DNA of 64,000 nucleotides, taken from the NCBI GenBank assembly GCA_017506865.1, contig JAFCMP010000412.1, positions 372,001 through 436,000 of the forward strand, written 5' to 3'. The notes beneath the pieces were generated by a model that did not search any database, was not told where the DNA came from, and saw nothing but the letters and a program-made list of their open reading frames with translations. This DNA is from Tribonema minus. Taxonomy: Eukaryota > Sar > Xanthophyceae > Tribonematales > Tribonemataceae. Shown here piece by piece: positions 35,530 to 47,500 of the stretch; the first letter of the stretch is position 1; every line of letters starts with the position of its first letter. The position numbers were made by a program, and so were the translations under genes.

Positions 35530-38500
35530 CTACGTTCCCCCCGGCATGCCCCCCCACCGCAGCGCCCCCTTGCGCCGCGCGTAGAACAGCACGTACGCCT
35601 GCGGGCTCACAGCCTGCTGCGTCGCAGTCTCAAACACGTGGCCGTCATTAAAGCCGTACCACTTGCCGCTCAGGGGGTTGCGCGCAGTTGCGGTGTAGTG
35701 ACCCCCCCTTAGCGTCCCCGAATGCTCGCTAACGGCAAAGAGGTCGTAGACGGGGGGGGCGTCCGCGTGAACGGGGGCGCCACAGCGGCGCAGCACGTCT
35801 GACAGGTCGAGGTTTTCGACGGGGAACTGCACGAGATCGTCGATTTTCTGGCGGTGGATGAGGTACTGGCCGGGCAGGTACTGGAAGCGCTTGAGGTGGA
35901 GGATGAGAACGTCCGGGGTGGTCCAGATGTCAAACTTCTTGTACGCCTGGCAGAGGGGGGGGGGGTTGGGGGTGGGGCGCGATGCAAGTGAGCTGAGAGT
36001 TGAGACCAAGGCGAGGCGAGCTCAGGGTAGCACTTGACTGAAACTGGGGGGGGGGGGGAGATGTGTACAAGCTGTTGGCAGCACCAAGGTACACTTCAAT
36101 TAGCGTTCTGGATACAGCACTTCAAGTGCAGGACAAGGATGTCAGCACGCGTGCAGATAGTAATCTTTTTGTACGCCTGGCAGCAGCACGTGGGGATGGG
36201 GTGGGGGGGGGGGGGGGTGAGACCGGTTCATGCTGTAAAGACCACTCAATGCGCTTCAAATGCTTTGTAGAAGCATGAATACAGGCAGTAACACGCTTGT
36301 GGTACAGAGGTGTAGAATGTTAGGTATGGCACAGGGGTATTGCTTTATGTATGCGCGCCTGTGAGCACGTCAATTATGCGGAGCGGGCACGGCTAGAGTT
36401 GCGGCTCGAGAACTGCCACACTTGAACTGCCGCACTTGCGCTTGTGAATGAAGTCGAACTGCAAAGCGCAGCGCTGCTCTTTTGTCCCTTGCCGGCTTGT
36501 GCTCCTTACATGGGGCTTGGAGTGAAGATGAGCGTTAGTTTTGCTTTTGGCAAGATTAGGCTCGCCTGCTGTGCTCCTTGCTCCTGGCAAATTTACTGGT
36601 TGTGTGCTCATGCTGCGATATATGGCGTTGTTGTGCTTGCCTGCTTGTGCTCCTTGCAGCTGCTGCGGTACCACTGATCGTCTCCCCATGCTGCAATATT
36701 CGTCAAGTACTTCAATGGCGTTGGCGTTAATGCTTGCCTGCTTGTGCTCCTTGCAGCTGCTGCAGTACCACTGGTTGTCTGCGCCGAGCTGCTCCCTTTC
36801 CAGGAACTTCTCAAAGCAGTCCGCGAGCGGTATGGCGCGCTTGCCGCTGCCGTCTTCCGCCTCGCGCGCGCCCTACAATCAGCAGACACCGTAGGTAAGT
36901 GGTGCGTTATGGCCAATGTATGTTTTCAAATGACGATACATGGATAAATCACTTTACACGCACTTCTGTATACTTCGATTATTTGAAATTTTGAAGCCCG
37001 TATTTATAAAAGTCCAAAGCAAGCTGCCAGCGTTGTGGCGCCCTTGCCGCTGTCGCCTTCTGCTTCACGCGCGCTCTGCTTGCAGCGCAACACCGCAGGC
37101 AAACGGCATTATGGCTAATGTATGTTTTTCAAATGACCATACTTCGAAATAAATGAACAAAATTATGGCCGATGTGGTTTTTCGAATGACGATACACGGA
37201 CAAATAACTTCATGCGCACTTCTGCACATTCATAGTGAGGTGTTCTTGAACCACGAGTCTGCGCCACATTGCAAGTGACGTCACGCTGTGCGCAGGGCCA
37301 TAGTTATGGGTATCAAGGCGGCTGCGTAGTTACATCATATGCAACATCACGCTGCACGCAGGATCAGAAATGTGTAGAGTCAGGAATAGCTCAGCAGGGG
37401 TACCTACTCGCCTGATCCCTCACGTGTATGGGCATCACGAATTGTGCAAACCTCCATACCTGTACGCTCACATGCTCCTCGTTGCGCGTGAGCGCTTCCT
37501 CAGAGTATTGGGGTACCTACATTTCTGAATGCATTATATTTCGAGTGTGAGAGTCAGGACATCGCGTGACGCCCATGATACCTACACACCCGTACTCTTA
37601 CGCTCGCGGGCTGCACCTCGCGCGTGAGCGCCGTGCGGGTCGCCTCGCCATAGGTCTATACGCCTCGTATCAGTAGTCCAAAGTATTCTGCACACTGAAC
37701 GTCGCGTCACACTGCGCGTCACGTCACACTGCGTCACAATGCACACAGGGTCAGGACGAGTCAACTGAGAGCATGGTTATTATGGCATTGTGCGATACCT
37801 ACATACCTGTAGGCTCGCGTGCTCCTCCTCGCGCATGAGTGCCTCCTCATCCGCCGACACTGTGCTAATACCGATGTACCTGCACACTCATGATTATATT
37901 AGGGTAAGGGTAATAATCAGGGCGGGGTACAATACCTATTTTATTAGGGTATGGGTTTCCATTAGGGCATCGTACAATACCTACATACCTGCATGCTCCT
38001 CCTCATACATGAGCGCCTCCTCATTGCGCTAATATAATACCCATGTACCTGCGCGTTAAAAATCATTTTAGGGTATGGGTGTCAGCACATTGTGCAATAC
38101 CTACATACCTGTACACTCGCGTGCTCCTCCTCACGCGTGAGCGCCTCCTCGTCCACGGCGGCAGCGCCGCGACGGCTTAGGTACACTGTGATGGCCTCGC
38201 TGGACTTGAGGTGGGGAAAGGGCTCGTCACTGGGGGTAATCTGCGGAGCGGCGAGGGCGCACATGAGGGGTGAGTCGCACTCTGAGTCACAGTCGTGAGT
38301 AGAGCGCGTGTGTAATTTGCAGCTGGGTCAGCTCCGCACCCCACAGTGCAAACGTGAGTGACGTAGCAAGGGTAGGTGTCGCTAATCCTAAACTAACCCT
38401 AATTGTAACCTAATCTCAACTCCAACCCTAATCCTAGCCCTGACCTTATCACTAATGGAGGTGGCCAACTGGCTCGTTGCTCAAAGCGATATGCAGTAGA

Positions 38501-41500
38501 AGCACTGGCTCGTTGCTCATAGCGTTGTGCAGTAGCAGCGTTTTCACTTGTAGAGATATGCAGCTGCAAGGGCGTGAGTCCCACTCTGAGCAAGGTAACA
38601 ACAAAGGACAGCGCGTGTGTGCAGTGTGTACGTTCCACACTGTCGCTGAACTTCACCAGCGCTGTGACTGCTCAGCTTCGTCTGAGCATGCATGCCACAC
38701 GCAAGCGCACTCTACCGCCCTGGCATGCACTGATGATGTAAGGGCACAAAGGGACCCAACCTCACATGCGAGGACGTGCAAGCCCTAGCCCTGACGCTAG
38801 CCCTAGTGACATTGCCAATTGTAAACATGCGGAATGAGTCGCACTCCTGAGTAGCCAGTGTGTGGGCGCATCGGCGGGGGCAGCGGCCATCGCACACGCA
38901 CTCCGCAGTGCGGGCGCGCGACGTGACGCTCGGTTGGTGAGGTGGCATCGCCATGCGTTTGGCGGCGCATGCGGCAAGATTTCGTACCAGAGGTGCTCGC
39001 GAGCCTCATTGCAACGACCTGCGTCCTATGCTTACCTTCAATCCTGGCCTAGCCTTACCCTCGCCCTAACCCTAACTAGCCAGCGCAAGTAGGCGTGATG
39101 ACAGTAGATCGTGCTGCCTATACCATGACCTCACAGCCGGCGCTGAGGCGGACACGGCACCACGTAGCGGCTTGTAGATATGGGGGGGGGGGGGGGGGGG
39201 TAGGCTACAGCGATCTGGAGTGACACCGGAAACTTGGTTTTTCTGGTAGGGGTTGCGCCGCAGCAATTGTGGCAGCCAATGCTGGCACGTCTTGCTGCAA
39301 GTAGCAGGGGCGGTCCTGTTGCGTTGACCACCACACCATCATAACGGTCGCGTCTCAGCCTCGGTCCTCCCAGGTCCGAGGTTCAGTTCACCAGCACGTG
39401 TTGCGTCTGTTGAGCTCAGCAAGCGGCCACTCTGGGCGCAGCCCTCGCGCCGCAACAACGCTGTAAGATGGAGCAGCAGGGCGTCTCTCATAGCAATGCC
39501 GAGTAGCCGTCGCTAGCGCCGCATGTGGCAGAGGGCAGGGAGAGGGTACCCCATTTTCTTAACTTTCCCTCATCAACCTCGACAACATGAACGCGACCAC
39601 GCACCTCGCGCCGCGTCCTGTTGACGGTGCCGTGCAGGCTGCCGCTGATGTCCGTGACGTACACGCGGTACAGCGGCTCCTCCGCCTCTGCCTCAATCAC
39701 CGCCGCCGCCGCCGCCACTGGCCCCGCGCCGCCGCCGCCGCCGCCGCCGCCGCCATCAAGCGGCTGCGCTACGGCTGACGTCCTCACGGCATCCCACGGC
39801 GACGGCACGTGCGGCACGATGGCAGTGCACGCGTCGCCGCCGCCGCCGCCGCCGCCGGCAGCAGCGGCGGCGGCGGCGCTCGCGGCAGCATCCGCGATCG
39901 CGACGGCGGTGGCGGCGCCGCTGCTACCACTGGTCTCGTGGTGCTGCGGCACGTCGGCGCTGGCGGGGGCGGCGGACTCGTCCTCCATGGACGCGTCGTT
40001 GTCGCCGCCGCCGCCGCTGCCATCGCCGCCGCCGCCGCCCGCTTCACCGTAGAGCACGTCGGCGGAAGCGTCTTCGCCGCGCGGCACCTCTGCGCTGCCC
40101 GGCGCCGCCGCTGCTGCCGCCGCCGCCGCCGCCGGCGTTTCTGCGTCCACGTCCATGCCATCCGCGTCCGCGGCGGCAGTGTGCGGCAGCGGCGCGGTGA
40201 CGCCTGCCGCCGCCAGTGCCTCCGCGGCGGCGCCGGGCGCAAGCATACCGGCGACTTGACGCGCAACGATGGCGAGCACGGCGCGCGCGGTGGCGCCCGG
40301 CGGCAGCGCCACGCGCGTCGGCAGCGCAAAGAGCTCATGCGCCGTGCCGTACGCATACGTGGAGGTGCGCGGCTTGGCCACCAGGATGTCGGCCTCCTGC
40401 GCGCCGCCGCCGCCGCCGCCGCCGCTGTGCGCATCGCTGCCGCCGCGCAGCTCCGTCAGCGGGCCCGGCGGCAGCGGCGGCGGCGGCGCGGGGCCGACGA
40501 TCGGCGACGCCACTGCGGCGGCGGCGGCGGGGGCGCTGACGCTGCCGCTGCGCGTGCGCGCCACGACCTCGTGCTCGTACTCGCACACGATCGTCGTGTC
40601 GTTGTCCTTGATCTCGGACACGGGGTACGCGTCCTGGAAGCGCTTGAAGACGCGGTGCGCCATGACGTCCGCCACGGCGAGGCGCTGCGGCGGCGGCGGC
40701 GGCAGCGCAGCGCTGCTGCCGGTGCTTCCGCTGCTGGCGGCAGCGGCGGTTTCGCTCAAAGCGGCGCTGACCCAGGCCTTGAGGTCGGCGACAGTCGCCT
40801 CGGCGGGCACGGTTGCGACCATCTTGAGCGGGGGCGAGCCGAGCGGCAGGAGGCGCACGAGGAGTTTGATGCGGCGTACCGTGTCCACGGGCAGCGGCAG
40901 GCTCAGGCATGTGTACGCGTCGAACGTGATGCTCTCGTAGCTGCACGGTGAGGGGGGGGGGGGGGTCAGGGGGCGGGACATTGGGGCTACGGCTCGGGCA
41001 TGAGCGTGAGGGAGGCGCCTAGGATTGGGGTTAGGGCACGCATGCGCATCGCCCGTGATGCCCTCAGAACTTGAATGTTCAGCGGTTCGAGTACGCGGAG
41101 GGGCGGTGTGTGTAGTTTTGAGATGGAACAAGTTTGAGCCAATGTCGGCGGTTGTGGCTTCGCTGTGCAAAGCTGAGAAGCGGCCGTCGGAGGAGGTCAA
41201 GCCGATACAAGCGGCCGCAGGCTCTGTTACATGACACAGATCAGCGGGAGCACCGCACACGGCGCTCAAAGTGCGCGCAGTCAGCCTGATGCCGCAGTCA
41301 TGCGCGCCAGTCACCCGACCAACCACTTGCAAGAGGGGCATCCACTCATCGCCAGCAGCAGATGATGACAATCGATGTCGCGATGGCAGCACGCATCACT
41401 GCCTCTGGAACTCACAACGACTTACTTCGAAGCACAACAAAAGAGAAACAACATGCGACGCTCACGCGTTTGCGTTTCGGACACGTGCCATCCTCCGCGG

Positions 41501-44500
41501 TCGCATGGGGTTGATCCATATGTGGTGTGTAGTGCATTGCTGAAACTAAGCTGGTGGGGCTCATAATCACATGGGGTTGGCGCTTTCCCGAAATGTCAAC
41601 CCTAAACCCTGAAATCAACCCAACCGTAAGCCGCACGGCCGCGGCACATTGGTGTGAACAACAACGAGGCGGTCACACTGTGTCCGCTCATAAATGCAGC
41701 GTTCATCCAGCTCTCATAGCGCCATCCGCTCTACCGCTCAGCTGTACAAGCCACCGATCCATTGGCCTGGCAGTTTCACGCAAATGGCGCTGCAACTGGC
41801 GCTTGCAAATGGCCTGGGAGTTGCAGGCAAATGGCGCTAAAAAGGGCGCCTGCAAATGGCACTGCAAACGCCATCTGCCCGAACCTGACAGGTGAATGGA
41901 TCTGCGGCTTGTACTGCTGCGCGAGAGAGGGGGTGGTGATGCAGCTGCCTCTGAACGGCGGCTATGGGCAGACACAGCGTAGATGCCTCCTTGTTGCTCA
42001 CACCAATGTACCACGGCCGTGCAGACGTCACACAAACGTCACAAAAACACCTAACACGCGCCACACTTGCAAAAGTTGATGCCTGCTGCTCACTCCCTTG
42101 CACGCGGGGCACGTGCCGAGGCTCCCCCCCCCCTTCCCTGAGCCTCCATCCTTAGCCCTAGCTTCAGCCTCATGGGTCATGCTCTCGCGCGCACGCCTTC
42201 ATGCTTAACCTTCAAGTACACACATTTATTATTATACGACACACGCTGTGCACTCACGTACATCTGACCTGCAAAACGCCCAGCGCGCGCCATGGGATGG
42301 CCCAAACCCTAACCTCAAACCCTAAGTACATCTGACCTGACCTCAAGCAGTAAGTCACAAAACTTCCACCTCTCGCCACCCCGCAAGCAACGCACACGCA
42401 CACGGCGCACTCACTTGCACGCGGGGCACGTGACGTGGCTGCGCAGCAGCCCGTGGCAGCGATCAACCAGCACCGAGTCGTTGCGCAGCAGGTACCGCCG
42501 CCACGAGTCTTCCGCAACGACCGCGTCGGGACGCCCATCGGACTCCACCGCCTCCACGTAGGGCTTGCGGCGCACCCGATTAAGGTCTTCGTGGAGGCCG
42601 TCGAGAAGGAAGATCATAAGCTCCTGGGAGTCCTGCTGCTGGTAGCCGGCGAACGCGGGGGCGTGCTCGCCGATGACCTGGGGGATGGTGGGGGGGGGGA
42701 GGTAGGTAGGGGTATGAGTGAGGTAAGGCGGGTGCGCAGTGCTCAGTAGGGGTAACCGGGGCCAGTGTGATTACTATGGATTCAGCATGACTACTGTGGA
42801 TGCATTAGTAGGGGCTTCAGGGTTCAGGATAGGGTCAGCACTCTGGCGACGGACACACAACATGGTTCTATTGCATCGGAGTCCTCTGGTATGCGACGAA
42901 CACGGGGCGTGCTCACCAATGAACTGGGTAGGGGGTATAGGTGAGGAAAGGGGATAGGTAGGATGCAGTGCTCAGTAGGGGTCAGCACGGGCTCTCATCG
43001 CCACGACCACGTGTGTGGAGGCATCAGTAGGGGTCTAGTCTAGGCGTTAGGGGTTAGGGTGGGAAGGAGCACTTGCACGACAGACACAAGTTGTTGACTG
43101 GCGAGAGTCCTCTTGTGATGCGGCAAGGGTGGGGGGGGTGCTCCATGGCCTGACAGGGGGGTAGGAGTATGGTCAGATGGGGTATAGGTATTGGGTAGTT
43201 GCAGGCGCTGGAGAGAGCAGTGCTCAGAGGGTAGGTACAGGTATAGGTGAGGGGTGACTGCGGGATCAGCAAGAGCAGTGCTCATAATGCTACACTTTGA
43301 GGTTACATCTAGGGCAAACCACTGCAGACCTGCATGCTTGGTAGTGCTTTCAAAAACTGCACATGTACGCACCCACTTGAGCGCGGCGCGCGCGACCTGC
43401 GCGCAGCGCCCGTCTCGCATGGTGCCGTTTGTAATTTGCTTGTGAAAATGGTTTCCTCCTGTACATGAACTATGTAGCAAATTTCAGCAAAATGGGTTCC
43501 TTCTGTACACGCACTAGCAAATTGCAGTGGGCCGTAACCCTACCCCTAGCCCTGATGCTAGGGCACTCACCCGCTTGAGCGCGACCGGCGCGACCTGCGT
43601 GTAGCGCCCGTCCCACAGGTTGTGCACGAGCTCCATGTGTATTCAAGTTGCCACTAACCTCAGATAGAATCCTTGTGACAACCACTGCGGAAATGCGTTT
43701 ATTATTGATGGTGCTCACAAAACTGCACATGTACGCACCCGCTTGAGCGCGGCCGGCGCGACCTGCGTGTAGCGCCCGTCCCACAGGTTCCGCACGAGCT
43801 CCGCGTACGCGCGCGCCATCTTGCCGTCGGCGCCGAGCGCGTTGTCCTCGTTGAGGTCGACGCTCCAGCCGCCGCTCTTGAAGTACGCCGTCAGCGCCCC
43901 CGTCGCGCTCAGGCACTGCAGCATGCTGTTCATGAAGCACGTGTTGCCGAGGTTGTGGAGGCCGACGGCGCCCGGCTCCGCGGGCGTGCCTACCGTATTG
44001 CCGCGCTCCCCCCACGAGTACCCTCCACTGCTGGTGGAGGAGAAGGTTGAAGTGGCGGCGGGGAGGGCGCGCTTCTTGGCCGTGCCGAGCGCGCCTGCGG
44101 CGCCGGCGAGCGCTGACGTGTGCGTGCCCACGGGCATGATGTCGTCCGAGTCAAAGGCCACCCAGCGCGCCTCGTCGCGCGTGGCGACGCTGACCTTGAC
44201 GAGCGCGCGCGCGTTGTCTGCGCGCACAGTTAGTGTTGGGCGGTTGCGGCAGCGCAAACAGCGTGGGTCAGGGCGCGCGCACAGGCGGTGGGCAGGTGTG
44301 ATTTCACTTTATGATGAGTGCATACTTTGAAGTACATACATCATCAACAGGAGCAGGCCGCCCAGCGCGCCTCGTCGCGCGTGGCGACGATGACCTTGAC
44401 GACCGCGCGCGCGTTGTCTGCGCGGGTGCGCAGGTGCACATGGTCGGTGGTTGTGATATCACGGCAGAATGGCTCAGGGCACGTCAAAGGACTTCTGTCC

Positions 44501-47500
44501 GTAGTTTTGTTTTGGTAAAAAAATGCATTGTTTGTGAACAAAATAATCATACGGGCGGTATACTTTTGATGTCTGCGCAGCGACGGTGGGCGGTTGCAAC
44601 ATTGCAGCGACATGGGCGCAGGGCGGGTGCAAGGTGGTAGGCAGGTGCAGTTTCACGACATCATGGCTCCGAATGCGACCCTGTACATGGTCGTGATTCC
44701 GCGCCATGATGAGTTCGTGCACTTCGGATGGTCTACGCACACTTAACAGGTGCAGCATGTTCTCATGACATCACCTCAAGACGAGGTGTGCAGGGCGCGG
44801 TAGGCAGGCTTCGGTACGGTGCGCAAAGGTGGATGGAGGCGTGCAGCGCAGATGTGAAGTTGAAGCTGAAGTTGGTTGTGATCTGGAGCGGCGGGTCCTC
44901 ACCATTCAAGACAGCACGTCTGGCCTGTGGCAGGCAGCGTCGGCCTACGTGTGATACGCAATGCTGAAGTTGACAGCACCATGTTGAGGTTGCTGCAGGA
45001 GGGCTCTCACCTGTCAAGTGGCCTGCTTCTGAGGCGTGCAAAGCTTGCAAACCCTGACCCTCACCGCAGCACATGCGATGCACGTCCGCCGTCAATGCAA
45101 CAATCGTGAGAACGCACCATGTGATGCTTTCATACCTCGTTGGGCGTACGCAGGCTAACCCTAATCCTAACCCTAACCCTAACCCTAACCCTATGAAAAC
45201 AGTGGGTTGGTTTATGCTGCCGCTGCCGCCGCCACCACCAGCAGTGGTGGGAGCGGCAGCTCTGGTCAGCACATGCTTCCATGGTCACAACCCCACTCAC
45301 TACACCTGTTGCCTTGCACACGACCCTTGGCCCTGACTTAGATGACCATACTCAGACCCAACCTTAGCCCGCATTGATATTTCACCTTGTCATTGAAAAA
45401 TAATCTTGCAGCGCAGGCGGGGATGCCCCTGGTCAGGCCTTCACCGTACCTACCCTTACCACTCCCACCGCTCCCATCAGCCATCGGTCCACCTCCCCCA
45501 TAACAGCCGGGTACCAGCGCACCGCGCCCGCGGGCGGCAGCGGGATGTCGAGCGCCATCGCCTTGGCCTACGCTGATACCTACCCTTACCCTATGCCATA
45601 TACCCCCACCCCTCACCTTTGTCAACCTCCGCCACAACGGCTGGATACCAGCGCACCGTGCCCGCGGGCGGCAGAGGGATGTTGGAGCGCTGCTGCCTTT
45701 GCCTACACTGATACCTACCTACCCCATGTACCCCCTCACCCCCTCACCTTTGTCCACTTCACAGCAGGGTACCAGCGCACTGCGCCCGCGGGCGGCAGCG
45801 CGATGTTGAGCGCTGCTGCCTTTGCCTACACTGATACCTACCTACCCCATAAAATCTACCCCCTCACCCCCTCACCTTTGTCCACTTCCTCCACCACAGC
45901 AGGGTACCAGCGCACCGCGCCCACGGGCGGCAGCGGGATGTTGAGCGCTGCTGCCTTTGCCTGCACTGATACCTACCCTTACCTTACGACACTTACCCAC
46001 CCCCCCCCTCACCCCCTCACCTTTGTCCACTTCCTCCACCACCGACGGGTACCAGCGCACCGCGCCCGCGGGCGGCAGCGGGATGTTGAGCGCTGCTGCC
46101 TTGACTTGCGTCGACGCCGGCATGTACGGACAGCTCATGTCGACTGGCGTGCCCACGGCCAGGGCGCTGCGCCAGTCGGCTGTGTACGTGTGCAGCGGCT
46201 GCAGCGTGTCGGCGTGCACACGCATGGAGAGGTCCCACTTGCTGCTCCAGCCCTTGAAGTGGACGGTGACCTAGTGTTAGGGTTTGGGTACAGGGGGGAG
46301 GGGGGGGTGAGGGGGGGGGGGGGGGATGCAGAAGTGACCATTGCCATTGCTGCGTGCCGCATGTGAATATGGTTGTTGGTGCTGGCAGTGCTGACGGCAC
46401 AGCTGCACAGTCTTGGCCAGCCTGAGAGAGCATGTCAAACTGCAGTAGTGCTCATGCTGCGCTGTCGTCTGGTCGGCCAATGACGCGAACCGAATGTGCC
46501 AGGCCACCTGTGCCTGAGTCAGTACCAGCACACTAGAAGGGGAGAGACGTCGATTGAAACTTAACCTCATTGAGCGCCAGCACTTCACGATACGCCCTCA
46601 ACCCAGTTGCCCATACACCGCTGACCAACATTGAGAACACCCCAGCAAGCAACTCCAGAGGAGCAAATCTCAACTCTTTAGCGCCGAGTTGACGTCAACA
46701 CTGATGCGCTCAAACTCCTTGCTTTCACCATCTGCGCGTGCCAGCATTTTCAACTTCAACATAACTTTTGGTACTTCGAGAAAACTTCGCCTCTTTCGGC
46801 GCCGGCGTGAGCACGGCGATGACGCTCTCTTGCCCCAATTGCTCGCGCCCAGCAAGCGCTGCGCATGTAGAGAAGAGCAAATTGAAGATCCAGCTGAAAC
46901 TTTACCTCTTTCTCCTTTGCTTCCGGCTTGTTGAAGCCCACGATGACGCTCTCAAACCACTTGCCCTCGTTGTCTTTTGCGTCCACGAGATCGCCGGGCT
47001 GGAGCTCATCGCGCCAGCCGTCGGTGATGGCGTGCCTGGGGAACAGCCCCGTTACGGGGTCCCTGACTTCCACGAGGACCTGCAAGGGGGCGGAGGGGTT
47101 GTCAGCAGGTCGCAGCAGTGCTTCACGTGTCAAAAAAGAATAAAATGGACACCAACAGCTGTCGTCACGCCGCCAAAAGAAGCAGCCATTGTGAATGTTA
47201 TTATTTGTCGTTCTGTTCTTAAACGTCCACGCGCAAGCTCGGAGTTCATGACTGGTCACCTGCAAAGGGTGTCAAGTCGCCAACCAGCGCACCCTTGCAC
47301 CTGACTCCCCTCCCTGGATACTCAGCGAATGAGTTGGGCTTACATAGGGTTGGCATCGTCTCTGAGCGACAGCGTTGTTAATGCCGGCACTTTTGGGTAT
47401 GTACGTACATGCGTACGCTGTAACAGCCGGAATCCTGTTACCGTGCCGTATTACTGGCTAGGGCTAGCATAATGTTGAAGTTGATCACTAGGTTATCATA

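Noticed and set aside
36744-36947. Plus-strand frame with a plausible helical peptide
   Set aside because: It is antisense to protease exon 11, whose minus-strand frame contains the conserved WYCSSCKEH zinc site.
39809-40951. Long Arg/Ala-rich plus-strand open frames (up to 380 codons)
   Set aside because: They are antisense to exon 9 of the protease gene; GC-rich triplet repeats keep all frames open, and they have no domain.
45545-46366. 273-codon plus-strand frame with repeated segments
   Set aside because: It is the reverse strand of the tandem echoes of protease exon 6; the internal repeats come from the array, not from a protein.
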